Positions 27,859 to 36,339 of a stretch of DNA of 64,000 bases are shown here, in pieces. The notes under the pieces were generated by a model. The model did not search any database. It saw only the letters and a list, made by a program, of their open reading frames with translations, and was not told where the DNA came from. The translations under genes and the position numbers were made by a program. Location: assembly GCF_014773245.1 (NCBI RefSeq), contig NZ_JACWMX010000002.1:596887-660886 (forward strand), in the 5' to 3' direction. Positions within the stretch are counted from its first letter, which is position 1. Every line of letters begins with the position of its first letter. The stretch comes from Mucilaginibacter glaciei (GTDB lineage: Bacteria; Bacteroidota; Bacteroidia; Sphingobacteriales; Sphingobacteriaceae).

Positions 27859-29532
27859 ATGAACATTAGCAAACCATACCGGACGGTAATACTTACCGGC
27901 TTACTAATGCCCATGACGCTCTTTATACTGGGCTGTTATAACGGTGTTATGCAAACCATTTATCGTGCAGGCATTATTCACCAATCATCGGTAGCCGGCA
28001 TTAATTATTACCAGGGTCTAACGATGCATGGCGTGATAAATGCTATTGTGCTCACTACATTTTTTGCCGTGGTTTTTGGACATGTAACCGTTTCCTATTA
28101 TTTAAAGAGAGAACCGCCTAAATTAACTTATCAGATCTCTATGCTGCTAATGGTGGTTGGTACGCTGATGGACCTAGTGGCTATGCTGACGGGTAAGGCG
28201 CAGGCACTATATACTTTTTACGCCCCTTTAAAAGCTTCTCCATTTTTTTATGTTGGTACCGCTTTACTGATCGTCGGCAGTTGGATAGCTTTTTTCGGAT
28301 GGATCAAAATATGGTACAGCTGGAAAAAAGAAAACCCCGGAAAGAGAATGCCCCTGGCCATTTTGGGCACTTTTGTTAATTTTTCAATTTGGCTTGTCGC
28401 CACACTTCCTGTAGCCTATGAAACGCTGGTAATATTAACTCCCTGGTCGTTAGGTTGGACAGACAGTATCAATGTTCCGTTGACCCGCATGCTGTTCTGG
28501 ATGTTTGGGCACCCGCTGGTTTACTTTTGGCTGTTACCGGCTTATGTCGCTTACTATACGATCTTGCCTAAAGTAGCAGGGGGTAAACTTTACTCGGGTA
28601 ATGCAGGGCGGCTCGCTTTTTTATTATTCCTGATACTATCGATGCCGGTAGGTGTACACCATCAATTCAGCGAACCGGTATTTACACCCGGTACTAAATT
28701 GTGGGCGAGCCTTTTAACTTATGCGGTATCGATCCCGAGTTTTATGACCGCTTTTACCGTGGCGGCGTCTTTAGAATATGCCGCAAGGAAAAGAGGTGCA
28801 AAAGGTGTTTTCAGCTGGATGTGGAAATTACCGTATTTTGAGGTTGATAGATATCTTTTCGGGTATTTCATCTGTGGTTTGATCCTGTTCATTTTTGGCG
28901 GGTTATCAGGTATTGTTAATGCTTCTTACACTTTGAATCAACTGGTTCATAATACCGACTGGGTACCCGGACACTTCCACATGACCGTCGCCGGACCAGT
29001 TATCCTGGTGATCCTCGGCATGAGCCTTTACATGTACAGTACGGTATCAGGCAAGGCGCTCAAGTTTAAAACTTTCGCCGTGATGGTACCCTACGTTTGG
29101 ATGGTGGGTATCGCATTTTTATCTCATGGTTTAATGTCCGGAGGCTTGATGGGCGAGCCCCGGAGAACAAACCTTGGTTTATCCTACACTAATCCGGACA
29201 GCCCGTTGTTTAATCATCATTTCGTGCCGACAACAACCACAACGCTGGTTGGAGGTATCATAATGGGTATTGCCGCTATACTTTATTTTATCGTATTCTT
29301 TGCCACTGCGATGGGAAAACGCGTAAATGAACCACAGCTTATTTTGCCCGAATCGGAAGAGTTGCATGAAGAAAAGGACATACCGCTATTACTGACCATG
29401 AAACCATGGCTTATTTTAATGATCGTTTTAGTAATGACCACCTATGTGCCGGCGCTCATAAGTATCTTTAAGTATTCAAAAGCGGTGCCTAATAAATTCC
29501 AGCCGGACAGTCCCCAAAACTTACAGAAATAA
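27859..29532 (+). CDS. ba3-type (B-family) heme-copper oxidase subunit I
   Basis: Catalytic subunit of 557 residues with about 13 helices, reducing oxygen to water and pumping protons. Ligands are all visible: low-spin heme His in LTMHGVINA, the CuB His and cross-linked Tyr in GHPLVYFWLLPAY, the CuB His pair in GVHHQF, and the heme a3 and low-spin heme His in VPGHFHMTVAG. The short loop before the CuB pair and the HPLVYFWLLPAY motif place it in the B family, known for high oxygen affinity. It is the third gene of an operon that also carries its own copper chaperone and cytochrome c. Confidence 0.93.
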   Translation: MNISKPYRTVILTGLLMPMTLFILGCYNGVMQTIYRAGIIHQSSVAGINYYQGLTMHGVINAIVLTTFFAVVFGHVTVSYYLKREPPKLTYQISMLLMVVGTLMDLVAMLTGKAQALYTFYAPLKASPFFYVGTALLIVGSWIAFFGWIKIWYSWKKENPGKRMPLAILGTFVNFSIWLVATLPVAYETLVILTPWSLGWTDSINVPLTRMLFWMFGHPLVYFWLLPAYVAYYTILPKVAGGKLYSGNAGRLAFLLFLILSMPVGVHHQFSEPVFTPGTKLWASLLTYAVSIPSFMTAFTVAASLEYAARKRGAKGVFSWMWKLPYFEVDRYLFGYFICGLILFIFGGLSGIVNASYTLNQLVHNTDWVPGHFHMTVAGPVILVILGMSLYMYSTVSGKALKFKTFAVMVPYVWMVGIAFLSHGLMSGGLMGEPRRTNLGLSYTNPDSPLFNHHFVPTTTTTLVGGIIMGIAAILYFIVFFATAMGKRVNEPQLILPESEELHEEKDIPLLLTMKPWLILMIVLVMTTYVPALISIFKYSKAVPNKFQPDSPQNLQK

Positions 29533-29562
29533 GGTAGCTATGTTCAATCGGATATTAAATAA

Positions 29563-30243
29563 ATGGCAATGAAACCGATCAAAGGGAAAGCAATTGTTTT
29601 GTTCTTTTTGGTGATAGTTACAGTGCCACTACTGGCATTCACCCTAATGCGATGGTACGAGAATAACGTTGAAGCGTTACCCTATTATAAAAAAGGTACA
29701 TCCATAGAAGATCCTGATTCGAAACACTTCACGGTTCCGGATTTTGCATTTCTGAACGCAGACAGCAACCTGGTAAAGAGTGATTTCGTTAGCGGAAAAG
29801 TTTGGGTAGTCAATTACTTTTTCACTTCCTGCCCATCCATTTGTCCTAAAATGATGGCGGGTATGAGGTTCGTTCAAGAGGCTTTTCCAAATGACGATCA
29901 GGTGCGCTTGGTTTCGTTAACCGTAGACCCGTATCACGATAGTCCTGCGAAACTCAAAAGCTATGCGAAAAAGAAAAATATTAACCTGCAGCAATGGCAA
30001 TTGGCTACCGGAAGCAAATCAGGTCTTTATCTGTTTGCCCGCAATGGCTTATTCATCACGGCAACAGATGGTGATGGCGGGGACAATGATTTTATACATA
30101 GCGATAAAATTGTGCTCATTGACCGTGAAAAACATATCCGGGGTTATTACACCGGTACGGACAACGATGAAATCAACCGTCTGATAAAGGATATAAGCCG
30201 GTTAAAGTTGATGCCCAAAAACAAATCAAATACACCGTTATGA
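29563..30243 (+). CDS. SCO1/SenC family copper chaperone
   Basis: Membrane-anchored thioredoxin-fold protein, 226 residues, that delivers copper to the CuA site or keeps its cysteines reduced. One N-terminal helix (ILFFLVIVTVPLLAF region) is followed by the CPSICPK motif (C-x3-C) and the conserved distal His in NDFIHSDK. It follows subunit I by 30 bases, where the assembly factor of the oxidase is expected, and its stop overlaps the cytochrome c start in ATGA. Confidence 0.9.
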   Translation: MAMKPIKGKAIVLFFLVIVTVPLLAFTLMRWYENNVEALPYYKKGTSIEDPDSKHFTVPDFAFLNADSNLVKSDFVSGKVWVVNYFFTSCPSICPKMMAGMRFVQEAFPNDDQVRLVSLTVDPYHDSPAKLKSYAKKKNINLQQWQLATGSKSGLYLFARNGLFITATDGDGGDNDFIHSDKIVLIDREKHIRGYYTGTDNDEINRLIKDISRLKLMPKNKSNTPL

Positions 30244-30860
30244 AAACGATCCTATTAAGTGTAATTATCCTGCTTCCGATTGGCTGTAACGCCAGCGCCG
30301 CAGAGCCTGATACTTTACAGGGAAAAGCGCTATTTCAGAAAAATTGCACCTCCTGTCATGCGGTTCAAACACGTATCGTTGGCCCTGCCCTGCGCAATGT
30401 GTCTCACCGGCATAGCGAAGCCTGGCTCATCAAATTTATTCATTCTTCACAATCGGTGATCAAAAGCGGGGATACCTCGGCGTTAAGGCTATTTAACCAG
30501 TTTAACCAAACGGTAATGCCCGACCATCCAAGTCTGGGTGATCAGGATATTAAAAACATAATCAGTTATATCAGGAGCGAAAGTAATAATGCTATAGCGA
30601 AATTACCCATAACGATGGCTCCAGAAGATAATGACCCGTATAAGGGTGAATCGGGTTTTGTAAGGCAAGTGGTGTATATTGACCTGCCGGGCACACATGT
30701 ACCTATTTTACCTAATGACTATCGTACCTGGTTTTTTATTGCTGTTTTGATTTTTTTATCACTGCTTACGTTGTTTACTGTTATTAAAGCAAAAACTTTA
30801 ATTGTTAACCTGAAAGAGAAACATGGGCAAAAGACCATTACTGGGGACAATTTGTCTTAA
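30240..30860 (+). CDS. Membrane-anchored monoheme cytochrome c
   Basis: Class I cytochrome c of 206 residues. A signal peptide (to about residue 20, where a Cys in PIGCNAS could be a lipobox) leads to one heme c site CTSCH (about residue 36-40), a Met ligand candidate in TVMPDHP, and then a C-terminal membrane helix (FFIAVLIFLSLLTLFTVI, about 165-185). It is probably the direct electron donor to the CuA site of the oxidase encoded with it. The ATGA overlap with the SCO gene supports coupled translation. Confidence 0.88.
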   Translation: MKTILLSVIILLPIGCNASAAEPDTLQGKALFQKNCTSCHAVQTRIVGPALRNVSHRHSEAWLIKFIHSSQSVIKSGDTSALRLFNQFNQTVMPDHPSLGDQDIKNIISYIRSESNNAIAKLPITMAPEDNDPYKGESGFVRQVVYIDLPGTHVPILPNDYRTWFFIAVLIFLSLLTLFTVIKAKTLIVNLKEKHGQKTITGDNLS

Positions 30861-31453
30861 ATCTATCAAAACCTTTACAGGAAAGGCTTAATTTTGAAGT
30901 GACGGACTAATTACAAACTAAGTAAGCCGCACAAAATCATTTTTATCCTTTAGCATGTTGATCCCGAGATAACGCTCCATTCCCCTGATTAGATCCCTAA
31001 AACGTTTTTATGTTCATAAGACGGAGCAATGAATGGCCTTTAATTCCATGCGCTTTTAATTTGAGAATATACAGTAAACCTTCTTAATTGTTCCTGTGAT
31101 ACTGAAGGGGCTGGGCTGATCCGCTGTATCTTCTGCCGACGGATGCCGCTATTATCCCTATTCTATTTTCTTCTTACTCAGCTATTAACTCTTATTAAGC
31201 CCTACTTTAATGATGGTAATTTAGAAATAATGCTACATAGACTTTGGATCCCGATTATAGATTTAATGCTATTGAATGGGATCGGCCTATTTCGTAAATT
31301 GGCTGCTCCGCAATTCAGGAGGATATTTAAACTAACGATAACCAAGAGTATATTACATTGTTAGTTAAGAAATTCTTTTAAGCTCAAAAAACTTCAAAAA
31401 ATGCTGATTTATAAGGTTTGTAGTTGACAGTAGCACTGAGAGTAAAAACAAAA
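30861..31453. other. Intergenic region with a degenerate dispersed element
   Basis: About 590 bases after the oxidase operon. The stretch 31101-31160 resembles 42484-42540 (shared core GGGCTGAYCYGCTGTATC and CCGCTAT), so it may be a decayed repeat. A reading of 73 codons at 31143-31364 has no recognisable domain and is not called. No terminator was found directly after the cytochrome c gene. Confidence 0.4.
31101..31160. repeat. Degenerate dispersed intergenic repeat, copy A
   Basis: Resembles copy B at 42484-42540. Both share TGAAG-x-GGC-x-GGGCTGA, GCTGTATC and, about 12 bases on, G-x-CCGCTAT-x-CCCT. Both sit in long gene-free gaps. The shared bases do not keep a common reading frame, so this looks like a non-coding or decayed element. 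Identity is unknown. Confidence 0.45.
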
Positions 31454-31480
31454 CCCTTGTAAGTAAATAACTTACAAGGG
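31454..31480 (-). terminator. Rho-independent terminator downstream of the sterol desaturase-like gene
   Basis: A perfect 10-base inverted repeat (CCCTTGTAAG and complement) around a 7-base loop. Read on the minus strand it is followed by TTTTGTTTTT, so it would end the minus-strand sterol desaturase-like gene, whose stop lies at 31616. A tRNA-like repeat lies between them. Confidence 0.75.
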
Positions 31481-31497
31481 TAATATGATAATATTGG

Positions 31498-31600
31498 TAG
31501 CCCGTAGGGGAATAATATCGAATCATTTTCTTAAAGATTTGAAGAGATTAGTGGGTTAAATTTAATATTTCTGATGGTTCAAATTTAGCTGATATCTTAT
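31498..31600 (-). repeat. Dispersed repeat with tRNA-like 3-prime end, copy 1
   Basis: Starts on the plus strand with GTAGCCCGTAGGGGAATAAT and then TCGAA; matches 63884-63980 over about 100 bases with scattered differences. On the minus strand it reads as a T-loop-like GTTCGA/ATTCGA-type segment running into CCCCTACGGGCTAC, the sequence of a tRNA acceptor 3-prime strand, and is followed within 20 to 25 bases by a terminator hairpin. The 5-prime half of a tRNA is missing. Confidence 0.6.
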
Positions 31601-31615
31601 GATTCTAAGTTGGTA

Positions 31616-32317
31616 CTATAGCCCAAACTTGATCATGCCAATTGGTTTTTTTCGATAACTTTTAAAAATACGATCCCAAAATGGGAAGACCGATCCATAA
31701 TTAGAGTTAGTTTCAACTACAACTTTTGAATGATGTATCCGGTGCATCAACGGACTGATGATTATTTTCCTTAACAAAAAATCAGCTTTTTGATTTATCC
31801 TGATATTGGAGTGAACCAGCAACACTACTGGAAAAAACAAAATACCGTAGGCGATCAGCCCGGAAACAGTAATACCCATAAAGGTCAGAAACACTGCTTT
31901 AGCGATAACGGCGAAAAAAAGCTCTACGGTATGAAATCGGACTGCCGTGGTTGTATTCATGCTTTCATCCTCGTGATGGAATTTATGGAATCTCCAGAAT
32001 AGGGGTAACTTGTGATTGGTTCGATGCCACCAATAAACGAAAAGATCAATACAAAGGATTTGTAGGACTACGGATAGCAAGTTAGGGATTTTGGCAAAAT
32101 GAATCAATCCAATATGCTTCACCAAAGCGTATTGCATCAGTTTTTGTAAATAATATCCGGTTACAAAGGAAAACACCAGATTAACCACGCCCACCATGAT
32201 GTTTTTTAAATCATGATTGGTTTTCAATAACTCTTTGCGTTGCGGGAAAAGATGTTCCGCAACATAAGTGAGTAAAAACAAAAGCCCGACCGCCAAACCC
32301 TGGAACGTACTATTCAT
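31616..32317 (-). CDS. Sterol desaturase / fatty acid hydroxylase superfamily protein
   Basis: Membrane di-iron oxygenase of 233 residues with about five hydrophobic segments. The histidine clusters are in place: HRTNH (about residue 98), HKFHH about 13 residues later, and HRIHHSK near the C-terminus. Members hydroxylate or desaturate lipids, sterols or carotenoids; the substrate here is not identifiable. It stands alone, divergent from the arsenite methyltransferase gene, and ends before a tRNA-like repeat and terminator. Confidence 0.88.
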   Translation of the reverse strand: MNSTFQGLAVGLLFLLTYVAEHLFPQRKELLKTNHDLKNIMVGVVNLVFSFVTGYYLQKLMQYALVKHIGLIHFAKIPNLLSVVLQILCIDLFVYWWHRTNHKLPLFWRFHKFHHEDESMNTTTAVRFHTVELFFAVIAKAVFLTFMGITVSGLIAYGILFFPVVLLVHSNIRINQKADFLLRKIIISPLMHRIHHSKVVVETNSNYGSVFPFWDRIFKSYRKKPIGMIKFGL

Positions 32318-32526
32318 GCAGAATAAATGTTTTGTCTCATAAAATCAAATGGTTCATGGAATTATTTTAAACTTCATAAATCCATTTTTAAGGTATATCT
32401 TCAATTCTTAAATTTACGATGAAATACTATTAAAGGGTTTTATTAGCTTAAAAATAGGACTGTATTTTATAATTTAAAAAGCCGCCCTCTAATAAACAAC
32501 GTATATCTTTTATAATTAAACGAACC

Positions 32527-33498
32527 ATGGATAGTTATCTTGATGAAACGGTCAACGTATATCGCAATGCCGCATTAAAACCTGATGTTGGCCTCTGCTG
32601 TACCACAACTCCTATGAACGCCTTTCCTGGCTTGGAGATACCTAATATCATGCAGGAAATGAATTATGGATGCGGCTCCATCGTAAGTGCCAACGATCTC
32701 GCTAATGATCCAACAATACTTTATGTTGGTGTAGGCGGTGGTATGGAGCTTTTGCAATTTTCCTATTTTAACCGACATAATCAGGGTGTTATAGGCGTCG
32801 ATATTGTGGACGAAATGCTGCAAAGCTGTTCCGATAATCTATTGGAAGCGGAAAAGTTAAATCCGTGGTTCAAAAAGGAATTTATTGATCTGCGTAAGGG
32901 TTCTGCTTTGGCGTTACCTGTAGCGGATAATTCTATAGACGTAGCCGGGCAAAATTGCCTGTTTAATATTTTTAAGGAGAGTGACCTCAAACAAGCATTA
33001 ACCGAAATATACCGGGTATTAAAACCAGGTGGCAGATTAGTGATGTCTGATCCGGTTTGCGACCAGCCTATGAACGAAGAATTACGTAACGACGACAGGT
33101 TACGTGCTTTATGCCTTACGGGCTCATTGACGTTAAGTGATTATATAAAAAGTATAACTGACATAGGCTTTGGCACAATAGAAATAAGGGCTAAAAGGCC
33201 ATACCGCATTTTGGCTCCCGGACAATATCCTACAGATGAACTGCTTTATATTGAGAGTGTGGAAGTTTGTGCCATTAAAGACCCTATGCCTGCTGACGGG
33301 CCTTGTGTGTTTACAGGTAAAGCCGCCATTTATTATGGTGAAAAGGAATATTTTGACGATAAAAAAGGCCATGTTTTGATGCCTAACCAGCCTTTAGCTG
33401 TTTGTGATAAAACAGCCGGGAACTTAGCAGCATTGAATCGTGATGATATTTTTATATCAAACTCCACGTGGTTTTATGACGGCGGTGGCTGCTGCTAA
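32527..33498 (+). CDS. arsM: Arsenite S-adenosylmethionine methyltransferase of arsenosugar type
   Basis: SAM-dependent methyltransferase, 323 residues, that methylates trivalent arsenic as the entry step to arsenosugars. It shows a Cys pair near the N-terminus (GLCCTTTPM), SAM motif I ILYVGVGGG (about residue 67), the acidic GVDIVDEML, and a C-terminal domain ending in a Gly-Cys-rich tail (GGGCC). Cysteines at both ends could bind arsenite; this is inference. The assignment to the arsenosugar subtype rests on this architecture and on the neighbouring epimerase, glycosyltransferases, radical SAM protein and AhpD-like protein. It is the first gene of a two-gene plus-strand unit, 12 bases before the epimerase. 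Confidence 0.85.
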   Translation: MDSYLDETVNVYRNAALKPDVGLCCTTTPMNAFPGLEIPNIMQEMNYGCGSIVSANDLANDPTILYVGVGGGMELLQFSYFNRHNQGVIGVDIVDEMLQSCSDNLLEAEKLNPWFKKEFIDLRKGSALALPVADNSIDVAGQNCLFNIFKESDLKQALTEIYRVLKPGGRLVMSDPVCDQPMNEELRNDDRLRALCLTGSLTLSDYIKSITDIGFGTIEIRAKRPYRILAPGQYPTDELLYIESVEVCAIKDPMPADGPCVFTGKAAIYYGEKEYFDDKKGHVLMPNQPLAVCDKTAGNLAALNRDDIFISNSTWFYDGGGCC

Positions 33499-33510
33499 TT
33501 AATCCATCCG

Positions 33511-34500
33511 ATGAAGATATTTATCACGGGCGTTACCGGTTACATCGGGCAAAAACTGGCCTTACAGCTGGCGGGTGACGGGCATACTATACATGCGCTT
33601 GTCCGTAATCAACAAAAAGGTAAATCGTTATTGGATCATCACAATATCCTCTTATTTACCGGAGATATTTTAGATCCCGATTCCCTGCTAAATTCTATGG
33701 CTGGTTGTGAGCAAGTTTACCACCTGGCTGCATTGGCCTCGGTGTGGCATCGGGATCCCCAAAGCTTTCATATCATCAATGTAAAAGGCCTTCAAAACGT
33801 TTTAGATGCCTGTTTGCAATTGGGTATTACAAACGTCCTATTCACATCTACTGCGGGGGTTGTGGGAGATTCAGTAGATGGTAAACCCGTGTGCGAATTG
33901 ACCAACCCTAACCCCAAACTGGAAACGCTTTACGAGCAAAGCAAAGTGGAGGCTGAAAAATTGCTAAAAGCTTATATTCCTAAAGGTATCCGTGGGATCA
34001 TCGTCAACCCCAGCCGCGTTTATGGACCGGGGTTACTTACTGAAAGTAATGGATTTACCCGTTTGATGAAAATGTACATAAGTGGGCATTGGAAGATCAA
34101 ACCCTGTAACGGAAAAAGTATAGGTAACTACGTTTATATTGACGACACGATAAACGGGTTGATAGCCGCTATGGAAAAAGCTAAACCAGGTGAACGTTAT
34201 TTATTGGGTGGTGTGAATGCCACCTACAACGAGTTTTTTACCTTGGTGGATGAACTTACCGGTGTAAAAAGAAAAATGTATAATGTCTCACTGCCTGTTA
34301 TGCTGCTCCTATCCCGGATACAGTTATTGATGGCGCGTTTATTTGGAAAACAACCCACGATAACCCCGCCTTTTGTGAGGAAGTACAATAAACACTGGAT
34401 CGTCAGCTCCAAAAAGGCTGAAGAGGAGATAGGTTATACCATCCTTCCTTTAAGAGAAGGGGTAAGTAAAACGCTAAATTGGCTTAATCAACCTGTTTAA
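33511..34500 (+). CDS. NAD-dependent epimerase/dehydratase (extended SDR)
   Basis: Extended SDR of 329 residues acting on a nucleotide sugar or similar. The Rossmann motif GVTGYIGQ opens the protein; the catalytic Tyr-x3-Lys is YEQSK (about residue 139-143) with the Ser/Thr in FTSTAGVVG; NPSRVYGPG is the sugar-binding loop typical of UDP-sugar epimerases and dihydroflavonol-reductase-like enzymes. It follows arsM by 12 bases, so it may shape the ribosyl or glycerol part of arsenosugar, which is inferred from position. Its end overlaps the convergent thioredoxin-like gene by 17 bases. Confidence 0.85.
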   Translation: MKIFITGVTGYIGQKLALQLAGDGHTIHALVRNQQKGKSLLDHHNILLFTGDILDPDSLLNSMAGCEQVYHLAALASVWHRDPQSFHIINVKGLQNVLDACLQLGITNVLFTSTAGVVGDSVDGKPVCELTNPNPKLETLYEQSKVEAEKLLKAYIPKGIRGIIVNPSRVYGPGLLTESNGFTRLMKMYISGHWKIKPCNGKSIGNYVYIDDTINGLIAAMEKAKPGERYLLGGVNATYNEFFTLVDELTGVKRKMYNVSLPVMLLLSRIQLLMARLFGKQPTITPPFVRKYNKHWIVSSKKAEEEIGYTILPLREGVSKTLNWLNQPV

Positions 34501-34960
34501 CAGCCGCCACTAATTCATCGTAAGTATAAGCCGCCTCGTGAAACTTCTTTTTACCATTTTTCATGATGAGTGTTCCGGGCAGTGCACCTGACCAATCGGC
34601 ACTTATCTTTTCATTATAGGAATTTGGCGCTTCGTTCAGTAAATAAACTTCGCCGGTTAACCGATGAGATTTTACGAAAGGCTGCACACCGCTTTCCAAC
34701 TTGGATTTCAGATCGGTACTGATCAGGATCACTTTAACAGGTTTACCTTTCACTGCCATTTTGAACCTTTCAAATTCAGGCAATTCCTTTACACAGGGTT
34801 TGCACCAGGTGGCCCAAAAGTTAATGACGTAAGTAGTGTCTTTACCTTGTTTAATTCGGCTTTCCATTTGTGAAACTGTAATGAGTTTAACTTGCTGTGC
34901 TTGTAAATTGAATGATAACAACAAGCAAAAAGCGATGGTATATATGATTTTATTTGTCAT
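34484..34960 (-). CDS. TlpA-like secreted thioredoxin-fold protein
   Basis: Periplasmic thiol-disulfide protein of 158 residues. The ATG at 34960 gives a clean signal peptide (IIYTIAFCLLLSFNLQAQ); an in-frame start far upstream at 35077 would run into the neighbouring glycosyltransferase. The redox site is WCKPC in VINFWATWCKPCVKEL (about residue 55), and the cis-Pro loop is ALPGTL. It is convergent with the epimerase and divergent from the glycosyltransferase. In this locus it may keep arsenic-handling proteins reduced, which is speculation. Confidence 0.85.
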   Translation of the reverse strand: MTNKIIYTIAFCLLLSFNLQAQQVKLITVSQMESRIKQGKDTTYVINFWATWCKPCVKELPEFERFKMAVKGKPVKVILISTDLKSKLESGVQPFVKSHRLTGEVYLLNEAPNSYNEKISADWSGALPGTLIMKNGKKKFHEAAYTYDELVAAVKQVD

Positions 34961-35032
34961 GACTTTAATTAACTTTAACGGGCACTGATTGATATACGTA
35001 CATTTTAACCAATTAGATGCGTGAATTAAACG

Positions 35033-35725
35033 ATGAAGATAAGCATTATCATTCCTGTTTTTAATGAAGCTGAACATATCGGCAAACTGGTGGATTACCT
35101 AATGCGCTTTGGTAAAGGTAGTTTAGCAGAGATCATAGTTGTAGATGGCGGCAGCAGTGATCATACTTTGTTAGCGGCAAATAATTTCGGCGCAAAGGGC
35201 GTTATTAGCCCTCAAAAAGGCCGTGCAGCACAAATGAATTTTGGCGCTTCACTGGCTAAGGGGGACTTGCTTTATTTTGTTCATGCTGATACTTTACCTC
35301 CTCAAACCTATATAACGGATATTGTAGATGCTGTTGAAACCGGGTATGATATGGGCCGGTATCTTTCTACTTATGATAGTAATAGTTGGTTGCTTAAACT
35401 TAACGCTGTGTTAAGCAGGTTGGATACCTTCAGTGGTATGGGTGGCGATCAGACACTCTTCATTACCAAAAATCTATTTCAACAAACCGGCGGTTTTGAC
35501 GGGACGATGAGGATCATGGAGGAGTTTGAATTTTGCACACGGGCAAGGAAGCTAGGAAAATATAAGATCATCAATAAACCTGTACTTATATCTGCCAGGA
35601 AATACGATACCAATGGCTGGTTTACTGTTCAAAAGGCTAACTACACCATTGTTAGGATGTATCTGAAAGGGGCAAGCCAGGAAAGCATGGCTTTGAAATA
35701 TAAGGCGATGCTTAATTACCGCTAA
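35033..35725 (+). CDS. Glycosyltransferase family 2, arsenosugar-associated type (TIGR04283-like)
   Basis: A 230-residue GT-A transferase opening ISIIIPVFNEAEHI, with VVDGGSSDHT, KGRAAQMNFGA and FVHADT, the pattern of the small transferase family that accompanies arsenosugar radical SAM genes. The C-terminal GGFDGTMRIMEEFEFCTRARKLG motif is typical. The companion transferase is the next gene, convergent, with stops overlapping by 4 bases. Its real donor is not known to me; the arsenosugar role is inferred from the locus. Confidence 0.87.
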   Translation: MKISIIIPVFNEAEHIGKLVDYLMRFGKGSLAEIIVVDGGSSDHTLLAANNFGAKGVISPQKGRAAQMNFGASLAKGDLLYFVHADTLPPQTYITDIVDAVETGYDMGRYLSTYDSNSWLLKLNAVLSRLDTFSGMGGDQTLFITKNLFQQTGGFDGTMRIMEEFEFCTRARKLGKYKIINKPVLISARKYDTNGWFTVQKANYTIVRMYLKGASQESMALKYKAMLNYR

Positions 35726-36339
35726 ATTTGGATTCCGTTTAAGTTCAAATCCGCCGCTTCATCTACATCGTGTAATTTTAGGAGTAAGTTGTACGTTAAT
35801 TCCAGCCGATTCACGGTTGCTATCGTTTGGTTTGTTACCTGATCGGTACTCCATGCTTTATCCGTAAATAACTCAGGCACATAGCGATTTGCGCCTAACA
35901 GATAATACCCACCGTCAAATGTGGGTCCTATAACTATGTCATTCCCGGTCAAAGCAGCTATAGCCTTTTCAAGTATATCCGTTTGTAATTGATAACAATC
36001 GCTGCCGATGATCATCACCCGTTCAAAACCCTGGTCAAATAATTCTTTGAATGCATTTGACATCCTTGCGCCCAGGTCCTCGCCAAATTGCTGCCTTTTG
36101 GTATAGCCGGGTAAAGTCCAGATATCGTGTTCTATGACCTGATCGGTATAATAAATAAATTTCCGGCAGTTTAAAGGAATAGTGATTTGCCGTGTATGGT
36201 CTAATAATAAATTGTAAACGTACAAAGCCTTGTTATCACCGATAACTTTTGCCAGGCGGGTTTTAACTTTCCCTAACTCAGGGTGCCGTACAAAAATAAT
36301 GAGTGCTGTCCTCATTTCCTTGTTAAAATCGGTAATCAT
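35722..36339 (-). CDS. Arsenosugar-associated nucleotidyl/glycosyltransferase (TIGR04282-like, CofC/GT-A fold)
   Basis: A 205-residue GT-A-like protein with FVRHPELGKVKTRLA (the signature loop), GEDLGARMSNAF, IIGSDCYQL and GPTFDGGYYLLG. It belongs to the DUF2064 family, which travels with the previous glycosyltransferase in arsenosugar loci. The ATG at 36339 overlaps the aquaporin stop in ATGA, a sign of translational coupling; an internal Met at residue 9 is possible. Enzyme activity is not established for the family. Confidence 0.85.
   Translation of the reverse strand: MITDFNKEMRTALIIFVRHPELGKVKTRLAKVIGDNKALYVYNLLLDHTRQITIPLNCRKFIYYTDQVIEHDIWTLPGYTKRQQFGEDLGARMSNAFKELFDQGFERVMIIGSDCYQLQTDILEKAIAALTGNDIVIGPTFDGGYYLLGANRYVPELFTDKAWSTDQVTNQTIATVNRLELTYNLLLKLHDVDEAADLNLNGIQI

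Noticed and set aside
31143..31364. A 73-codon plus-strand reading as a small membrane protein
   Set aside because: It lies in a degenerate gap, has no recognisable domain and overlaps the dispersed repeat; treated as chance.
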